Shown in pieces: positions 1-9,064 of a stretch of DNA of 64,000 nucleotides. The notes under the pieces were generated by a model. That model saw only the letters and a list, made by a program, of their open reading frames with translations. It was not told where the DNA came from and made no database searches. The position numbers and the translations under genes are program-made. How positions within the stretch are numbered: position 1 is the stretch's first letter; each line of letters opens with the position of its first letter. Origin of the DNA: Firmicutes bacterium UBA5010 (GTDB lineage Bacteria; Bacillota; Clostridia; Tissierellales; Sedimentibacteraceae); NCBI GenBank assembly GCA_002396645.1, contig DGYI01000037.1, forward strand, positions 55,280 to 119,279, given 5' to 3'.

Positions 1-651
1 CTTGTTAATATTGTAGCTGCAAAAGAAAATATGATATACAAGGCATTACAGGTGGATTCAGATAGGGAAAGACGGTATTGCAAAAAGATAGATACGGATT
101 TTTTAGAGAAGTTAAATAAACAGAAGCCAAAAACAAAAAGTGGAATTCAAAAATTATGGTATAAGGGTGGAGATGGCAGTCATCAGCATTATCATGACAG
201 TAGATACCATTGCCTAAATCTTCATTCTGTCTTTCAAAAGGGAACGATCGAGTTTCGTGCCTTTAATGGTTCCCTTCATGCGGGGAAGATGAAAGCATAT
301 CTACAATTTTGTATGGCTATTACAGCTCAAGCATACAACCAAAGGTCAGCAAGTCCAATAAAAACTGTATCAGAAAATGAAAAATATACCTTCAGAGTAT
401 GGCTATTAAGACTTGGTTTAATAGGAGATGAATTTAAAACAGCAAGGAAACATCTCCTTGACCATTTAGAAGGAAATATTGCATGGAAGTCACCTGAACA
501 AGCAGAAGCACAGAAAGAAAGGTTAAGAAAAAAGAGAGAAGTTGAGCTTTCAGATTCACAAGAAGAAACAATAGAAATACGAAATAATGATATGGTGATA
601 GATGAGCAGGAGGATGAATCTCCTGCTTTTTCTATGTCAATGAATCAGTAG
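1..651 (+). CDS. Amidoligase-family protein, 5' end outside window
   Basis: The frame is open from the first base, so the true start lies upstream; the first ATG in view (31) is probably internal. The visible 216 codons include a stretch around LHSVFQKGTIEFRAFNG and then a helical tail, which resembles the C-terminal part of the amidoligase_2 family (ATP-grasp-like ligases related to glutamine synthetase). The acidic, low-complexity tail ends at the stop. It is followed after 9 bases by a gamma-glutamylcyclotransferase, and this pairing is common in clostridial conjugative elements, suggesting the two make and break gamma-glutamyl or similar amide bonds on an element-encoded peptide or wall substrate. 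The substrate is unknown. Family call is fairly sure; function is inference. Confidence 0.75.
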   Translation, partial: LVNIVAAKENMIYKALQVDSDRERRYCKKIDTDFLEKLNKQKPKTKSGIQKLWYKGGDGSHQHYHDSRYHCLNLHSVFQKGTIEFRAFNGSLHAGKMKAYLQFCMAITAQAYNQRSASPIKTVSENEKYTFRVWLLRLGLIGDEFKTARKHLLDHLEGNIAWKSPEQAEAQKERLRKKREVELSDSQEETIEIRNNDMVIDEQEDESPAFSMSMNQ

Positions 652-660
652 GAGGTCAGG

Positions 661-1188
661 ATGAAAAATAAAAAATCAAATGAGTTAGGACTAGAAATAT
701 TATATATCGCATATGGGAGTAATTTAAATCTATCACAAATGGAACAACGATGCCCTACTGCAAGAGTCATTGGAACATCAGAAATAAAAGATTATGAGCT
801 TGTATTTCGTGGTTCAAGATATAGTGCAGTGGCAACCATTGAACCTTGTGAGGGCAGTAATGTTCCCGTTTTGCTATGGGGAATTCAACCAGAAGATGAG
901 ATATCACTTGATAGGTATGAAGGATATCCAAATTTTTATGGAAAAGAAAATATGGAGATTGCGTTAAATGATAGTACTGTTTCAGCAATGGTTTATGTGA
1001 TGACACCTGGCCATGAACTTGGAACACCATCAGAACGTTACAAAAGATCCATTGAAGATGGCTATATGGATGCAGGGTTTGATGCAGATATTTTACAAAA
1101 TGCAGTAGATAAAACTATAGGTAAAATGGAAGATGAGATGAAAGATATAGGCGAGCAAGAAAGCTTATTCGGGATGAAATGGTGGTGA
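661..1188 (+). CDS. Gamma-glutamylcyclotransferase-like (AIG2/GGCT fold) protein
   Basis: This 175-residue protein shows the GGCT-fold hallmark YGSN at residues 18-21, which forms the substrate loop, and a glutamate in LDRYEGYP (E87) at the place of the family's catalytic acid. Such enzymes release 5-oxoproline from gamma-glutamyl amines or peptides. A strong GGAGGT precedes the ATG at 661. It sits directly behind the amidoligase gene and just before the wall peptidase, in a tight operon of conjugation genes. I infer a role in processing an amide-linked peptide made by the neighbour, not general glutathione turnover, but the substrate cannot be read from the sequence. Confidence 0.85.
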   Translation: MKNKKSNELGLEILYIAYGSNLNLSQMEQRCPTARVIGTSEIKDYELVFRGSRYSAVATIEPCEGSNVPVLLWGIQPEDEISLDRYEGYPNFYGKENMEIALNDSTVSAMVYVMTPGHELGTPSERYKRSIEDGYMDAGFDADILQNAVDKTIGKMEDEMKDIGEQESLFGMKWW

Positions 1189-1194
1189 TAATAA

Positions 1195-2304
1195 ATGGCA
1201 GACCCTACAACCATAGGACTTATTGCAAAGGCAGCTATATCAGCATTATCAGATGAAAGGCTGAGAAAAGGTATAGGGTGGACTATTGCTGCAATCCTAT
1301 CTCCATTTATTCTAATCATTGTTATTATCTGTGGATTGCTTTCAGGAACAGCAAATCATAATAATACTGCAACCCGATTGTCCTTTTATGGAGGTGCTAT
1401 ATCAGGAAATATTCCTGAAGAATATCGAGGTCAGATAGAAGATATGCGTAATAGCTTTACAATGCTTGATGAAAGAGTAGAGGAAGTTAATGGTCAAATG
1501 GAAGAGGGAGATAGTCTGGACTCAATAAGGGTTAAGGCTATTTTTTATTCTCTGTATTTCGCCTCTGACCAGCCATCTGGTGTAGACCAAGATAAATATA
1601 TTGACTGCTTTGTCATTTATGAGGAAAGAACAAGAATCATAATTGATGCAGACGGAAATGAAGTGGAAGAAACATATCTAGTAGCGATACCAATTGATAC
1701 TCTCCCAGAAATCTATACAAATATTGAAACAAATATGGGAAAGGCAACTACTTATGAAGATATGGCCAATGCCAATGAAATTTATTACCGAATCCAGTAT
1801 GGAGTTCCAGCACCAAATGAAGGAGATGGTTTTGGGGAATGGGGAGATTGGACACATAGCATTAGTCCAGATGAATTAGAGAAATTGTATCATGATTTGC
1901 CAGAGGGAGAGAATGGATTAGAGATAGTAAAGCTTGCTATGACAAGGCTTGGAGACCCCTATTCACAAGAAAGAAGAGGACAAGGGGATTATACAGATTG
2001 TAGTTATTTGACCATGTGGAGCTACAGACAGATTGGAATAATTATACCTGGAACTGCTGCGGAGCAAGGAAGATTTTGCGTGAATAATAATCTTACTGTT
2101 TCAAAAGAAGATTTAGTTCCTGGAGATTTAGTATTTTGGAGTCACAAGCCAAGCGGCAGATTTATGAACATTACACATGTAGGAGTCTATGCTGGAAATG
2201 GAAAAGTAATAGATGCCGCATATTCGAAAGGACAGGTGGTGTACAGAGATTTATTTGATTCAAACAAACAGGTTCTATATGGTAGACCACATATTTTAAA
2301 ATAA
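1195..2304 (+). CDS. Membrane-anchored NlpC/P60 (C40) cell-wall peptidase of the conjugation module
   Basis: The 369-residue protein has a short cytoplasmic N-terminus, one hydrophobic segment at about 30-50, a middle region without recognised motifs, and a C-terminal NlpC/P60 domain from about residue 240. C269 in DCSYL is the likely nucleophile and H328 in HVGVYAG the likely base; PGDLVFW at 309-315 is a typical family stretch. C40 peptidases cut D-Glu-diaminoacyl bonds in peptidoglycan stems. In Gram-positive conjugative elements such enzymes open the wall locally for the transfer channel, and the position in the transfer operon supports that. No lysozyme domain is fused here, unlike many bifunctional homologues. 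Confidence 0.88.
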   Translation: MADPTTIGLIAKAAISALSDERLRKGIGWTIAAILSPFILIIVIICGLLSGTANHNNTATRLSFYGGAISGNIPEEYRGQIEDMRNSFTMLDERVEEVNGQMEEGDSLDSIRVKAIFYSLYFASDQPSGVDQDKYIDCFVIYEERTRIIIDADGNEVEETYLVAIPIDTLPEIYTNIETNMGKATTYEDMANANEIYYRIQYGVPAPNEGDGFGEWGDWTHSISPDELEKLYHDLPEGENGLEIVKLAMTRLGDPYSQERRGQGDYTDCSYLTMWSYRQIGIIIPGTAAEQGRFCVNNNLTVSKEDLVPGDLVFWSHKPSGRFMNITHVGVYAGNGKVIDAAYSKGQVVYRDLFDSNKQVLYGRPHILK

Positions 2305-2316
2305 GAGGAGGAGCTT

Positions 2317-2895
2317 ATGCTAACTACAAAAGCAATATTTGAACGAAAGATTTCAGCATTTGATGCACAAGCATGTGTGATTAATGGAATTGAAGTAATG
2401 GATGAAAATGAATTTGAGGAATTTAGCAACAATCTATTAGATGACAGAACCTTTATTGCAAATAGAAAAGAAGAAATGTATATAGATTCAACAGGACAAA
2501 TTCATGGACTGCTTGCACTAAATAAAGATAGTGGAAATGGGATTTTAATTGATAGTCAAGGATATGATTATCCAAGATATGTTGCATTTATGCCAAACAT
2601 TAAGCCATATATAGATAAGCAAATTTCTATTGTTGCAGAGCAAATAATTAAGGAATCTGCTGAAAATACTTCAAATGGTAGTTGGGCTATTTATTTTAAT
2701 GAGATAGAAGAATCCTATGGAATAGTTGTAAAAGAAAACAATGGTATTGGAAATTTACTCTTAGATGAACTAACAAGCAGAGATGAAATCGCAGAAATTG
2801 AAGTACTCGATGACTGCTTTGATATGACAATATATCTTGACTATTGTAGTAATTTAGACGAAAAAATAAAGCCAAGTCAAAACATGAATATGTAG
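2317..2895 (+). CDS. Conserved conjugative-element protein, possibly DUF6329 family
   Basis: The 192-residue acidic protein has no signal peptide or membrane segment. A central stretch (about 63-87, LLALNKDSGNGILIDSQG and a following tyrosine-rich part) is what I remember from DUF6329 proteins of clostridial elements; that assignment is from memory and only moderately sure. The ATG at 2317 follows an AGAGGAGG site, 12 bases after the peptidase stop. Residues in the C-terminal half suggest a small alpha/beta domain. Function unknown; cotranscription with transfer genes suggests a regulatory or accessory role. Confidence 0.6.
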   Translation: MLTTKAIFERKISAFDAQACVINGIEVMDENEFEEFSNNLLDDRTFIANRKEEMYIDSTGQIHGLLALNKDSGNGILIDSQGYDYPRYVAFMPNIKPYIDKQISIVAEQIIKESAENTSNGSWAIYFNEIEESYGIVVKENNGIGNLLLDELTSRDEIAEIEVLDDCFDMTIYLDYCSNLDEKIKPSQNMNM

Positions 2896-2907
2896 GAGGA
2901 TGAGAGA

Positions 2908-3288
2908 ATGGATAATATAGAAAAGACAATTCGTATCTTAAAGATTGAGCCACAAAACTTACCTTATGAAAAAGAAATAGCGAATGATTTGGAGGGTATT
3001 CAAGGAGAGGTTGAAGGATTATTTGAATGTATTTATTTAGATGATAATTGTATTTTAGTATGTAATGAAGAAGGAAAATTAAATGGGATGGAATTAAACC
3101 GAAGGGTTGGTAATGACATCATTGCTGGTCCTTTTTTTATTGTAGGAGATAGTGAAGATGGAGAATTTGTATCCTTAAGCGATGAGCAAATAGAAAAATA
3201 CACACAAGAATTTGGAAAGGTTCAAGAATTCACAGGAGAAGAACCAGAGGCACAACCAAGGATGGAGTTTATTGGATTTGATTTTTAA
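2908..3288 (+). CDS. DUF3846 family protein
   Basis: This is a 126-residue soluble protein. The pattern IRILKIEPQ near the start, then CNEEGKLNGMELNR at about 51-64 and DIIAGPFFIVGD at about 70-81, followed by LSDEQIEKY, matches the DUF3846 family found in mobile elements and plasmids of Firmicutes. No catalytic residues are evident. It lies in the same tight run of small genes, with an AGGAGG site in front. Function is not known; family members are often encoded beside transfer or replication genes. Confidence 0.75.
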   Translation: MDNIEKTIRILKIEPQNLPYEKEIANDLEGIQGEVEGLFECIYLDDNCILVCNEEGKLNGMELNRRVGNDIIAGPFFIVGDSEDGEFVSLSDEQIEKYTQEFGKVQEFTGEEPEAQPRMEFIGFDF

Positions 3289-3300
3289 GGAGGGAAAGGT

Positions 3301-3699
3301 ATGAGTATATCAACTGAAAAAGCAACTTTACAGGTAACTTTTCAAAAAGAAAAGTTAGAAGCATTACGGTTTTATATGGATGAAAAGGATCTGACTGTAG
3401 AGGGTGAATTGCAGAAACATATTAAAAATATATACGAGAAATATGTTCCATCGGCAACCAGAAGATATCTAGAGAGAAATGATAATGAACAGGAGAACCA
3501 GACAGAAACAACTGCACCTATTAGTGACAGACTCGAAGAAACAACTCCAAGAGCTAACTCTAATCGTGGCAGAAGAAGGACTGAAAGGGTGCGAAGTGAA
3601 CAGGCAGAAGTTCCTACAGAAACTACAAATGCAGAAGAAATTGAAGAGTCTCAAGAGCAGACAGAGGATGAAAATCAGGGAATGGTCATGAGTATGTAG
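3301..3699 (+). CDS. DUF6103-like small protein with acidic tail
   Basis: The first ~55 residues (EKLEALRFYMDEKDLTVEGELQ then YEKYVPSATRRYLE) closely resemble the next gene's product, so the two are paralogues. The rest, to residue 132, is a disordered tail rich in E, Q, T and N with a basic patch NRGRRRTERVR at about 85-95. I remember this N-terminal domain as DUF6103. No enzyme motif is present. An AAGGAGG site precedes the ATG at 3301. A DNA-associated accessory role is possible from the basic patch, but that is a guess. Confidence 0.65.
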   Translation: MSISTEKATLQVTFQKEKLEALRFYMDEKDLTVEGELQKHIKNIYEKYVPSATRRYLERNDNEQENQTETTAPISDRLEETTPRANSNRGRRRTERVRSEQAEVPTETTNAEEIEESQEQTEDENQGMVMSM

Positions 3700-3769
3700 T
3701 GACTATTCCTTTTCTGTTTTTGCAATGGAAACCATAAAAAAGTTAATAAAATGAAGGAGGCATGTTTGA

Positions 3770-4024
3770 ATGAAAAAAGATACTATTAGCGTAAGTCTTG
3801 AGGCTGAAAAGCTAAGAGCAATCAAGAAATATATGGAGAAGAAAGAAATTGATGTACAGGTTGAACTAGCAGAACAGCTACAAAAGCTTTATGAGAAGTA
3901 TGTACCAGCTAATGTCAGGGAATATATTGATGAAAAGAATGAGGAAGAAAGTAGAGCTAAAACACCAAGAAAACCAGCTAAAAATACTGGTGCAGCTACT
4001 TCTACATCTACACCACAGGAATAA
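3770..4024 (+). CDS. DUF6103-like small protein, paralogue of the preceding gene
   Basis: An 84-residue protein with the same domain as its neighbour: EAEKLRAIKKYMEKKEIDV, then QLQKLYEKYVPANVREYI, and a short Lys/Ala/Thr tail. Tandem paralogues suggest a duplicated accessory gene. An AAGGAGG site 7-8 bases before the ATG supports the start. It is the last gene before a 400-base noncoding stretch that carries direct repeats and hairpins. Function unknown. Confidence 0.65.
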   Translation: MKKDTISVSLEAEKLRAIKKYMEKKEIDVQVELAEQLQKLYEKYVPANVREYIDEKNEEESRAKTPRKPAKNTGAATSTSTPQE

Positions 4025-4034
4025 AACCATTTTT

Positions 4035-4051
4035 GGGGCTTTATTTGCCCC
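4035..4051 (+). terminator. Short GGGGC/GCCCC hairpin after the small-gene operon
   Basis: GGGGC at 4035-4039 and GCCCC at 4047-4051 pair around a TTTATTT loop just after the stop at 4024. There is no downstream T-run, so termination would be weak or factor-dependent. It may instead mark the start of the structured region before the relaxase genes. Confidence 0.35.
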
Positions 4052-4232
4052 TGTGTGCGATTGTATGGACGAGAGTGGCACAAGTTATCCTTAAAGAAAG
4101 ATAAAACGATTTACCGGCGAATTTGCCGAGGTTTATGAATAGAGCAGATGAAGCCTTAAGATACTTGGATTTTAGGAGAATATGAGCCTAAAAGGTAAGT
4201 GAACCCCCCTATTGATTTTAGTGCAGGATAAA

Positions 4233-4260
4233 GGAAGGTGGTCAAAAGATTCCACCTTCC
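4233..4260. repeat. Perfect 9-bp inverted repeat, oriT or terminator candidate
   Basis: GGAAGGTGG (4233-4241) and CCACCTTCC (4252-4260) form a perfect stem with a 10-base loop. No T-run follows. It lies 170 bases before the relaxosome genes and overlaps the first GGTGGTC direct repeat, as expected for a relaxase-recognised hairpin, although no nick site can be identified by eye. Confidence 0.5.
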
Positions 4261-4400
4261 ATCCACATCCCCCGGCAGTGCCGTGGGTTAAAGGAATAAA
4301 AACAGGTGGTCGAAAAATACGATTTGTGTCTATCTAGGTGGTCAATAATTAGAATAAAACCCATAAAATAAGCATTTGTAGGTGTATCGCTTGGGTGGTC
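4237..4400. repeat. Four GGTGGTC direct repeats upstream of the relaxosome genes
   Basis: GGTGGTC occurs at 4237-4243, 4305-4311, 4337-4343 and 4394-4400, each followed by A or G then A. The spacings (68, 32 and 57 bases) are irregular. They fill the noncoding gap between the small-gene operon and the ribbon-helix-helix/relaxase pair. Repeats in this position are typical of relaxosome binding sites, so this is the best oriT-region candidate in the window; the assignment is inference. Confidence 0.5.
4269..4287. repeat. GC-rich REP-like hairpin
   Basis: CCC and CGGC (4269-4276) pair with GCCG and GGG (4280-4287) around the loop AGT, with one C/T mismatch. A near-identical hairpin, CCACCGGC-AGA-GCCGGTGG, lies at 60241-60259 in unrelated DNA. 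Such GC-rich palindromes stand out in this AT-rich sequence and may be copies of a small dispersed repeat. Confidence 0.45.
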
Positions 4401-4429
4401 AAGTCAAAACATAAGATGTTTGAGGTGAG

Positions 4430-4858
4430 ATGAAATTGGCAGAAATAAAGAATAATGTAAAGAAACGGACAGCAGTATGGCTTTATCCTGAAACAATAGA
4501 GAAGATGGATGGCTTGCTAGAAAGAGACAATTGTAAAAGTCGCAGTGAGTTTATAGATAAAGCTTTAGTTTTTTATATGGGATACCTTGTAAGTGAGGAT
4601 ACCACGGGATATTTGTCTAAGATTTTGATATCAGCTATGCAAGGAACATTAAAAGAAACAGAAAATAGAAATTCAAGTAATCTATTTCGTCTATCCGTTG
4701 AAATGAGTATGATGATGAATATACTTGCAGCTGGTTTAGAAATTAATGAGGAAGAACTTCATAGTCTTAGAGGAAGATGCGTACAGCAAGTGAAAAAGAC
4801 AAGAGGTAAAGTATCTATGGAGGAGGCGATAAAGTTTCAACAAGGAATTGGAGAGTGA
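4430..4858 (+). CDS. Ribbon-helix-helix relaxosome accessory protein (MobC-like)
   Basis: The 142-residue protein begins with a ribbon-helix-helix fold: KKRTAVWLYPETIEKMDGLLE then CKSRSEFIDKALVFYMGYL at about 11-52, where the first strand would contact DNA. The remainder is helical and lacks enzyme motifs. It is followed after 6 bases by the relaxase, and the pair is preceded by direct repeats. In MobP-type systems such proteins bind the transfer origin and help the relaxase. The ATG at 4430 follows a TTGAGGTGAG site. The functional call rests on fold plus context. Confidence 0.75.
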   Translation: MKLAEIKNNVKKRTAVWLYPETIEKMDGLLERDNCKSRSEFIDKALVFYMGYLVSEDTTGYLSKILISAMQGTLKETENRNSSNLFRLSVEMSMMMNILAAGLEINEEELHSLRGRCVQQVKKTRGKVSMEEAIKFQQGIGE

Positions 4859-4864
4859 TAATCT

Positions 4865-6571
4865 ATGCCAAGACTTATTTTAAAATGCCCCTATTTAAAA
4901 GGTGGGAGTGAAAATACATCAGCTCATCTTGAGAATTTAGTAAATTATATTGCGACCAGAGATGGAGTGGAAAGAATACGAGTTGAAGATAAAAATCTTT
5001 CATCTACAATTAAGCAAGAGGAATTAATTGTTCAGATAATAAAAGAGTTTCCAAGTACTAAAAATCTGTTTGAGTATGAGGACTATATTGGTAATCCTAC
5101 AATAGAAAATGCTTCTGAATTTATTGGGATAGCAATAGAACAAAATGTTGATAAAATTGGTAAACGGAAGAATTATGTTGATTATATTGCAAACAGACCA
5201 AGGGTAGAGAAAATGGGTAAGCATGGTTTGTTTACAGGAGGAAATGATAGTCTCGTACTTAGTAGAATTGCTAATGAAGTTGCAAATCATAAAGGCAACA
5301 TATGGACACCAATTATTTCTCTAAGACGAGAAGATGCTACTAGGCTAGGATATGATAATGCTGAAAGCTGGCACAATATGCTTTCTTATTATGCCATAGA
5401 TATTGCTGAGTCTTTAAAGATAAAGCCTGAGAACTTTAGGTGGTATGCAGCATTTCATAATGAGGGGCATCATCCACATGTTCATTTGATTTGTTATTCA
5501 ACAGATCCTAAAGAAGGATATCTAACTAAAAAAGGTATTGAGAAAATGAAATCAGGATTAGTAAAAAATATTTTTGGTCAGGAATTAGAGGGAATTTATA
5601 TAGAGCAAAGTAAAAGACGAGATGAGCTGAAACATGAGTCGAGAGAAGTGTTAATGCAATTAATTTCTGAAATGAAAAATGGTATGGTACAGAATAATAA
5701 AATTGAAGAGAAATTAATAGAACTTGCAGAACGCTTACAATTTACTAAAGGGAAAAGGCAATATGGGTATTTACAGCCACAGATAAAAGGAATGGTAGAT
5801 GAGATTGTAGATGAGCTGTCTAAGGATGAAAGAATACGCAAGGCATATAATTTATGGTATGAAATGCGTAATGAGGCACTTCACAGTTATATGGATAGTT
5901 TGCCTGAGCCTCTACCTTTGTCACAACAAAAGGAATTTAAGTCGATCAAGAACATGATAATTAAGGAAGCAGATATCTTAAACAAGGGGAATATTACTTT
6001 TGAAGAACATGATGATGCTGATGAAATGATTGCAGAAGAAATATATACAGATGATTTACTTATGCATGATACAGTTGTAATTAATCAAGAGTTAGATAAA
6101 ATAAATTTAAATTCAAAAAGTACACTTTTTTATTATGGCAAGGCAAAGGTAATTCTTAAAGAAGAGAATCCCGATGAAGATGATATAAAAAGGGCTATTA
6201 ATTTTCTAGAGATAGCATCTGACAATGGGAATCAGTTTGCACAATATATGCTAGGAAAACTATACTTGTTGGGAAGGTATGTATCAGAAGATAAAGAGAT
6301 GGCTAAAGAGTATTTTACCTTATCCGCTGAACAAGGAAATGAATATGCAAAGTATTTTCTTGAAAATATAGATAAGATCAATAATCCATCTGTTTGTCTT
6401 GTAGCATCGAGGATGCTTCATCATATGAGTAAAATATTTGAAGATAATATTCCCTTAAAATCATCAGGGGTAGGACTTAAAATTGATAGTAAGCTTATGA
6501 GGAAGTTGAGGGAAAAGAAAGTTGCTCAGGGGTATAAGAGAGATGATCATAAACAGCATGTGACATTTTAA
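4865..6571 (+). CDS. MobP3-type relaxase with C-terminal Sel1-like repeats
   Basis: This 568-residue protein should nick and lead the transferred strand during conjugation. Residues 144-165 (WTPIISLRREDATRLGYDNA) and the metal-binding HNEGHHPHVHL at 198-208 with the histidine pair H205/H207 are typical of MobP3 relaxases; GYLTKKGIEKM follows. Tyrosine in VNYIATR (Y28) and in DYIANRP (Y107) are candidate nucleophiles. From about residue 405, repeats such as QFAQYMLGKLYLLG and EMAKEYFTLSAEQGNEYAKYF are Sel1-like and may mediate protein contacts. Start ATG 4865 follows the accessory gene closely. Family is confident; the catalytic tyrosine is not settled. Confidence 0.88.
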   Translation: MPRLILKCPYLKGGSENTSAHLENLVNYIATRDGVERIRVEDKNLSSTIKQEELIVQIIKEFPSTKNLFEYEDYIGNPTIENASEFIGIAIEQNVDKIGKRKNYVDYIANRPRVEKMGKHGLFTGGNDSLVLSRIANEVANHKGNIWTPIISLRREDATRLGYDNAESWHNMLSYYAIDIAESLKIKPENFRWYAAFHNEGHHPHVHLICYSTDPKEGYLTKKGIEKMKSGLVKNIFGQELEGIYIEQSKRRDELKHESREVLMQLISEMKNGMVQNNKIEEKLIELAERLQFTKGKRQYGYLQPQIKGMVDEIVDELSKDERIRKAYNLWYEMRNEALHSYMDSLPEPLPLSQQKEFKSIKNMIIKEADILNKGNITFEEHDDADEMIAEEIYTDDLLMHDTVVINQELDKINLNSKSTLFYYGKAKVILKEENPDEDDIKRAINFLEIASDNGNQFAQYMLGKLYLLGRYVSEDKEMAKEYFTLSAEQGNEYAKYFLENIDKINNPSVCLVASRMLHHMSKIFEDNIPLKSSGVGLKIDSKLMRKLREKKVAQGYKRDDHKQHVTF

Positions 6572-6611
6572 TAGTTTATTTTTCTTGATATCATTATTTG
6601 TCAGAATATTG

Positions 6612-6617
6612 TATAAT
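6612..6617 (+). promoter_or_regulatory. Candidate -10 box for the Gabija-like operon
   Basis: TATAAT at 6612-6617 lies in the 135-base gap between the relaxase stop and the nuclease start, about 90 bases before the ATG. A good -35 at 17-base spacing is not obvious. With the terminator at 11024-11053 it suggests that the defence pair is a separately expressed cassette. Confidence 0.35.
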
Positions 6618-6706
6618 ATAGGTGTTTAACTATCGGAGAAATATTTTGTGTAATGATTTAAGTAAGATAAATAAATTAAAATTCGTATGGAGGTAAGGGA
6701 ATAAGT

Positions 6707-9064
6707 ATGAACATCTCAAAGATACAAGTAAAAAATTATCGATTATTAAAAGATATGACAATTGATTTAGAGAGAGATTTGTCATTAATTATAGGTAAGA
6801 ATAACTGTGGCAAAACCTCATTATTATCATTGCTAAATAAATTCATTGGAAATAAAAGTGAAACAAATAGCTTTTCATATGATGATATAAATATTGATTT
6901 AAAGAAAATATTGTTTAATACTATTTCGGAAGATAAAATTATTTGGGATAACATTGAAACTAAGGGAATATCTTTGTTGATATATATCGAATATGATGAT
7001 AAAGATGATTTGACTAATATTAGTCAGCTAATGTTAGACTTAGATCCGGATAATAAAACAATTGTCCTGGAATTTGAATATGAAATAGGATTAAAAGAAA
7101 TTAATTCAGTTAGAGGAGATTTTGATAAATACAAGAAAGAATATTCAAATGATGAACAAGATATTGAAAAACTCTTCAATTCATTTATGAATAAAAAACA
7201 TAAAAATTATTTTAATATTAATAAAAGGTCTATATTATATAATTATAAAGAAAAGTCAGTGGATAGATCTGTTTACATAGATATAATAAAAAAGAAAGTT
7301 GACCTAAAAAAAGTGATAACTTTTCACTGTATTGATGCACGGAGGATGGCTACGAATAGTGATAGTGATCGCAGTCTATCAGGATTATCTTCTAGATATT
7401 ATGAAAGAACAGAAGGAAGAGATAAAGAGAGTACGACTATTACAGAATTTGAAAATGCTATTGATAAAACTGATAACTCTTTAACAAAAATATATGACAA
7501 TATATTTGAGAATGTAATTAATAAAGTGAAGAGGTTTGGCGGACAAAAAGAGAATGATACAATTATAAGAGTTATATCAAGTATAAGCTACCAGCAACTT
7601 TTAAAAGGGAATACAACTGTAGTTTATGAAGATAACAATACTACCTTACCTGAAAATTACAACGGTCTAGGATATCTGAATTTGATTAGTATGATATTTG
7701 AGATTGAAACACTATTAAGTGATTTTAGAAGGGATAACAATGCTGAGCAAAAACCAGCAGATATAAACTTATTATTTATTGAGGAACCAGAGGCTCATAC
7801 TCATCCTCAAATGCAATATATATTTATAAATAATATAAAGGAAATACTTAGAACAGGTAGCAATGGAAGTGAAAAAAAGAATAAAATTAATTTACAAACC
7901 ATAATATCCACGCATTCTTCACATATTGTAGCTGAAAGTGAATTTGATGATATAAAATATTTTGCAAAAATTAATTCATTAAGAAATAAAAAAGAACTAT
8001 TAAAAGAAATAGAAGATGAATATGATAATGAATTTAAAAAGCTAAACCCTAAAGCTAAATCTGAGATAATAGATTTAGAAAAAGAGAAATTAAAAACAAT
8101 ATATGAGAGTAAAAAAGCTATAATTAATGCTGATTCGTCACCAGAAGTTATTTCTAAGAATTTAAAAGACCTAGAAATAGCATATCAAAAAGAAAATGCA
8201 ATAATCGACACAGAAACTGGTGTAAACAGTAATCATTATAAGTTTTTAAAACAGTACCTTACTCTTAATCGCTCAGAAGTCTTTTTTGCTGATAAGGTGA
8301 TTTTAATTGAAGGGGATACTGAGCGAATATTGATTCCTGCAATGATGAAAAAAATAGATCAAGAGTTTACAGATGGTGTACCATTGCTCTCTCAGAATAT
8401 ATCTATAATTGAAGTAGGTGCTTATTCACAAGTTTTTGATCAATTTATAAAGTTTATCGGTACTAAAGCACTTATAATAACTGACATAGATTCTTGTATA
8501 AAGATCGAAAAGACAAATACTAAGGGTAATAAAATAGAAACATATGATGCCATTGATGTTGATAATGCAACACATACTACTAATGGTGCAATAAAGCATT
8601 TCTTTTCTAAGGAATTAATAAAAATAGAGGAAACAGAAATATCTTGGCTAACTAGTTTAGAGAATATAGAAAGACAATTAAAACCTACAGATGATGGATG
8701 GATTACTGATAGTAATGGAAATTTGATGATTACATATCAGGTAAAAGAAAAAAATTTAGATGGGATAGAATATAATGCAAGAAGTTTTGAAGATGCATTT
8801 TTCCATATAAATAGAAAAATGGTTATTGATAATAAAAAAGAGTTTAATAGTCTTAAAAATAAGAATAAACTGGATGAAAAAGTTTCTGAAACCAACAATT
8901 ATGTTTATGATAGCTATCAGCTTGCAACAGAATGTGTGATTAAAAAGCCATCGTTTGCAATGGATATTTTACTAAACAGTACTGAACAAGATGATAAGAA
9001 TTTCGTAAATTGGGAGATCCCAAAGTACATAAAGGATGGGTTATTATGGTTGAAACAAAACTAG
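6707..9064 (+). CDS. gajA: OLD-family ATPase/TOPRIM nuclease, Gabija GajA-like
   Basis: The N-terminal ABC-type ATPase has a Walker A motif GKNNCGKTS at 30-38, an OLD-type signature region YNGLGYLN at 318-325, Walker B LLFIEEPEAH at 355-364 and a switch histidine in STHSSH at 401-406. A lysine/glutamate-rich, probably coiled segment (about 425-500) leads to a C-terminal TOPRIM domain with VILIEGDTER (E535) and ITDIDS (D593, D595). Class 2 OLD proteins paired with a UvrD-like helicase form the Gabija antiphage system, a nucleotide-sensing DNA nickase complex. At 785 residues it is about 200 longer than the well-studied GajA. The downstream helicase gene overlaps it by 19 bases, implying coupled expression. 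Confidence 0.82.
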   Translation: MNISKIQVKNYRLLKDMTIDLERDLSLIIGKNNCGKTSLLSLLNKFIGNKSETNSFSYDDINIDLKKILFNTISEDKIIWDNIETKGISLLIYIEYDDKDDLTNISQLMLDLDPDNKTIVLEFEYEIGLKEINSVRGDFDKYKKEYSNDEQDIEKLFNSFMNKKHKNYFNINKRSILYNYKEKSVDRSVYIDIIKKKVDLKKVITFHCIDARRMATNSDSDRSLSGLSSRYYERTEGRDKESTTITEFENAIDKTDNSLTKIYDNIFENVINKVKRFGGQKENDTIIRVISSISYQQLLKGNTTVVYEDNNTTLPENYNGLGYLNLISMIFEIETLLSDFRRDNNAEQKPADINLLFIEEPEAHTHPQMQYIFINNIKEILRTGSNGSEKKNKINLQTIISTHSSHIVAESEFDDIKYFAKINSLRNKKELLKEIEDEYDNEFKKLNPKAKSEIIDLEKEKLKTIYESKKAIINADSSPEVISKNLKDLEIAYQKENAIIDTETGVNSNHYKFLKQYLTLNRSEVFFADKVILIEGDTERILIPAMMKKIDQEFTDGVPLLSQNISIIEVGAYSQVFDQFIKFIGTKALIITDIDSCIKIEKTNTKGNKIETYDAIDVDNATHTTNGAIKHFFSKELIKIEETEISWLTSLENIERQLKPTDDGWITDSNGNLMITYQVKEKNLDGIEYNARSFEDAFFHINRKMVIDNKKEFNSLKNKNKLDEKVSETNNYVYDSYQLATECVIKKPSFAMDILLNSTEQDDKNFVNWEIPKYIKDGLLWLKQN

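Noticed and set aside
9010..9045. TTG start for the helicase gene
   Set aside because: ATG 9046 has a well-placed ribosome-binding site; the TTG has none.
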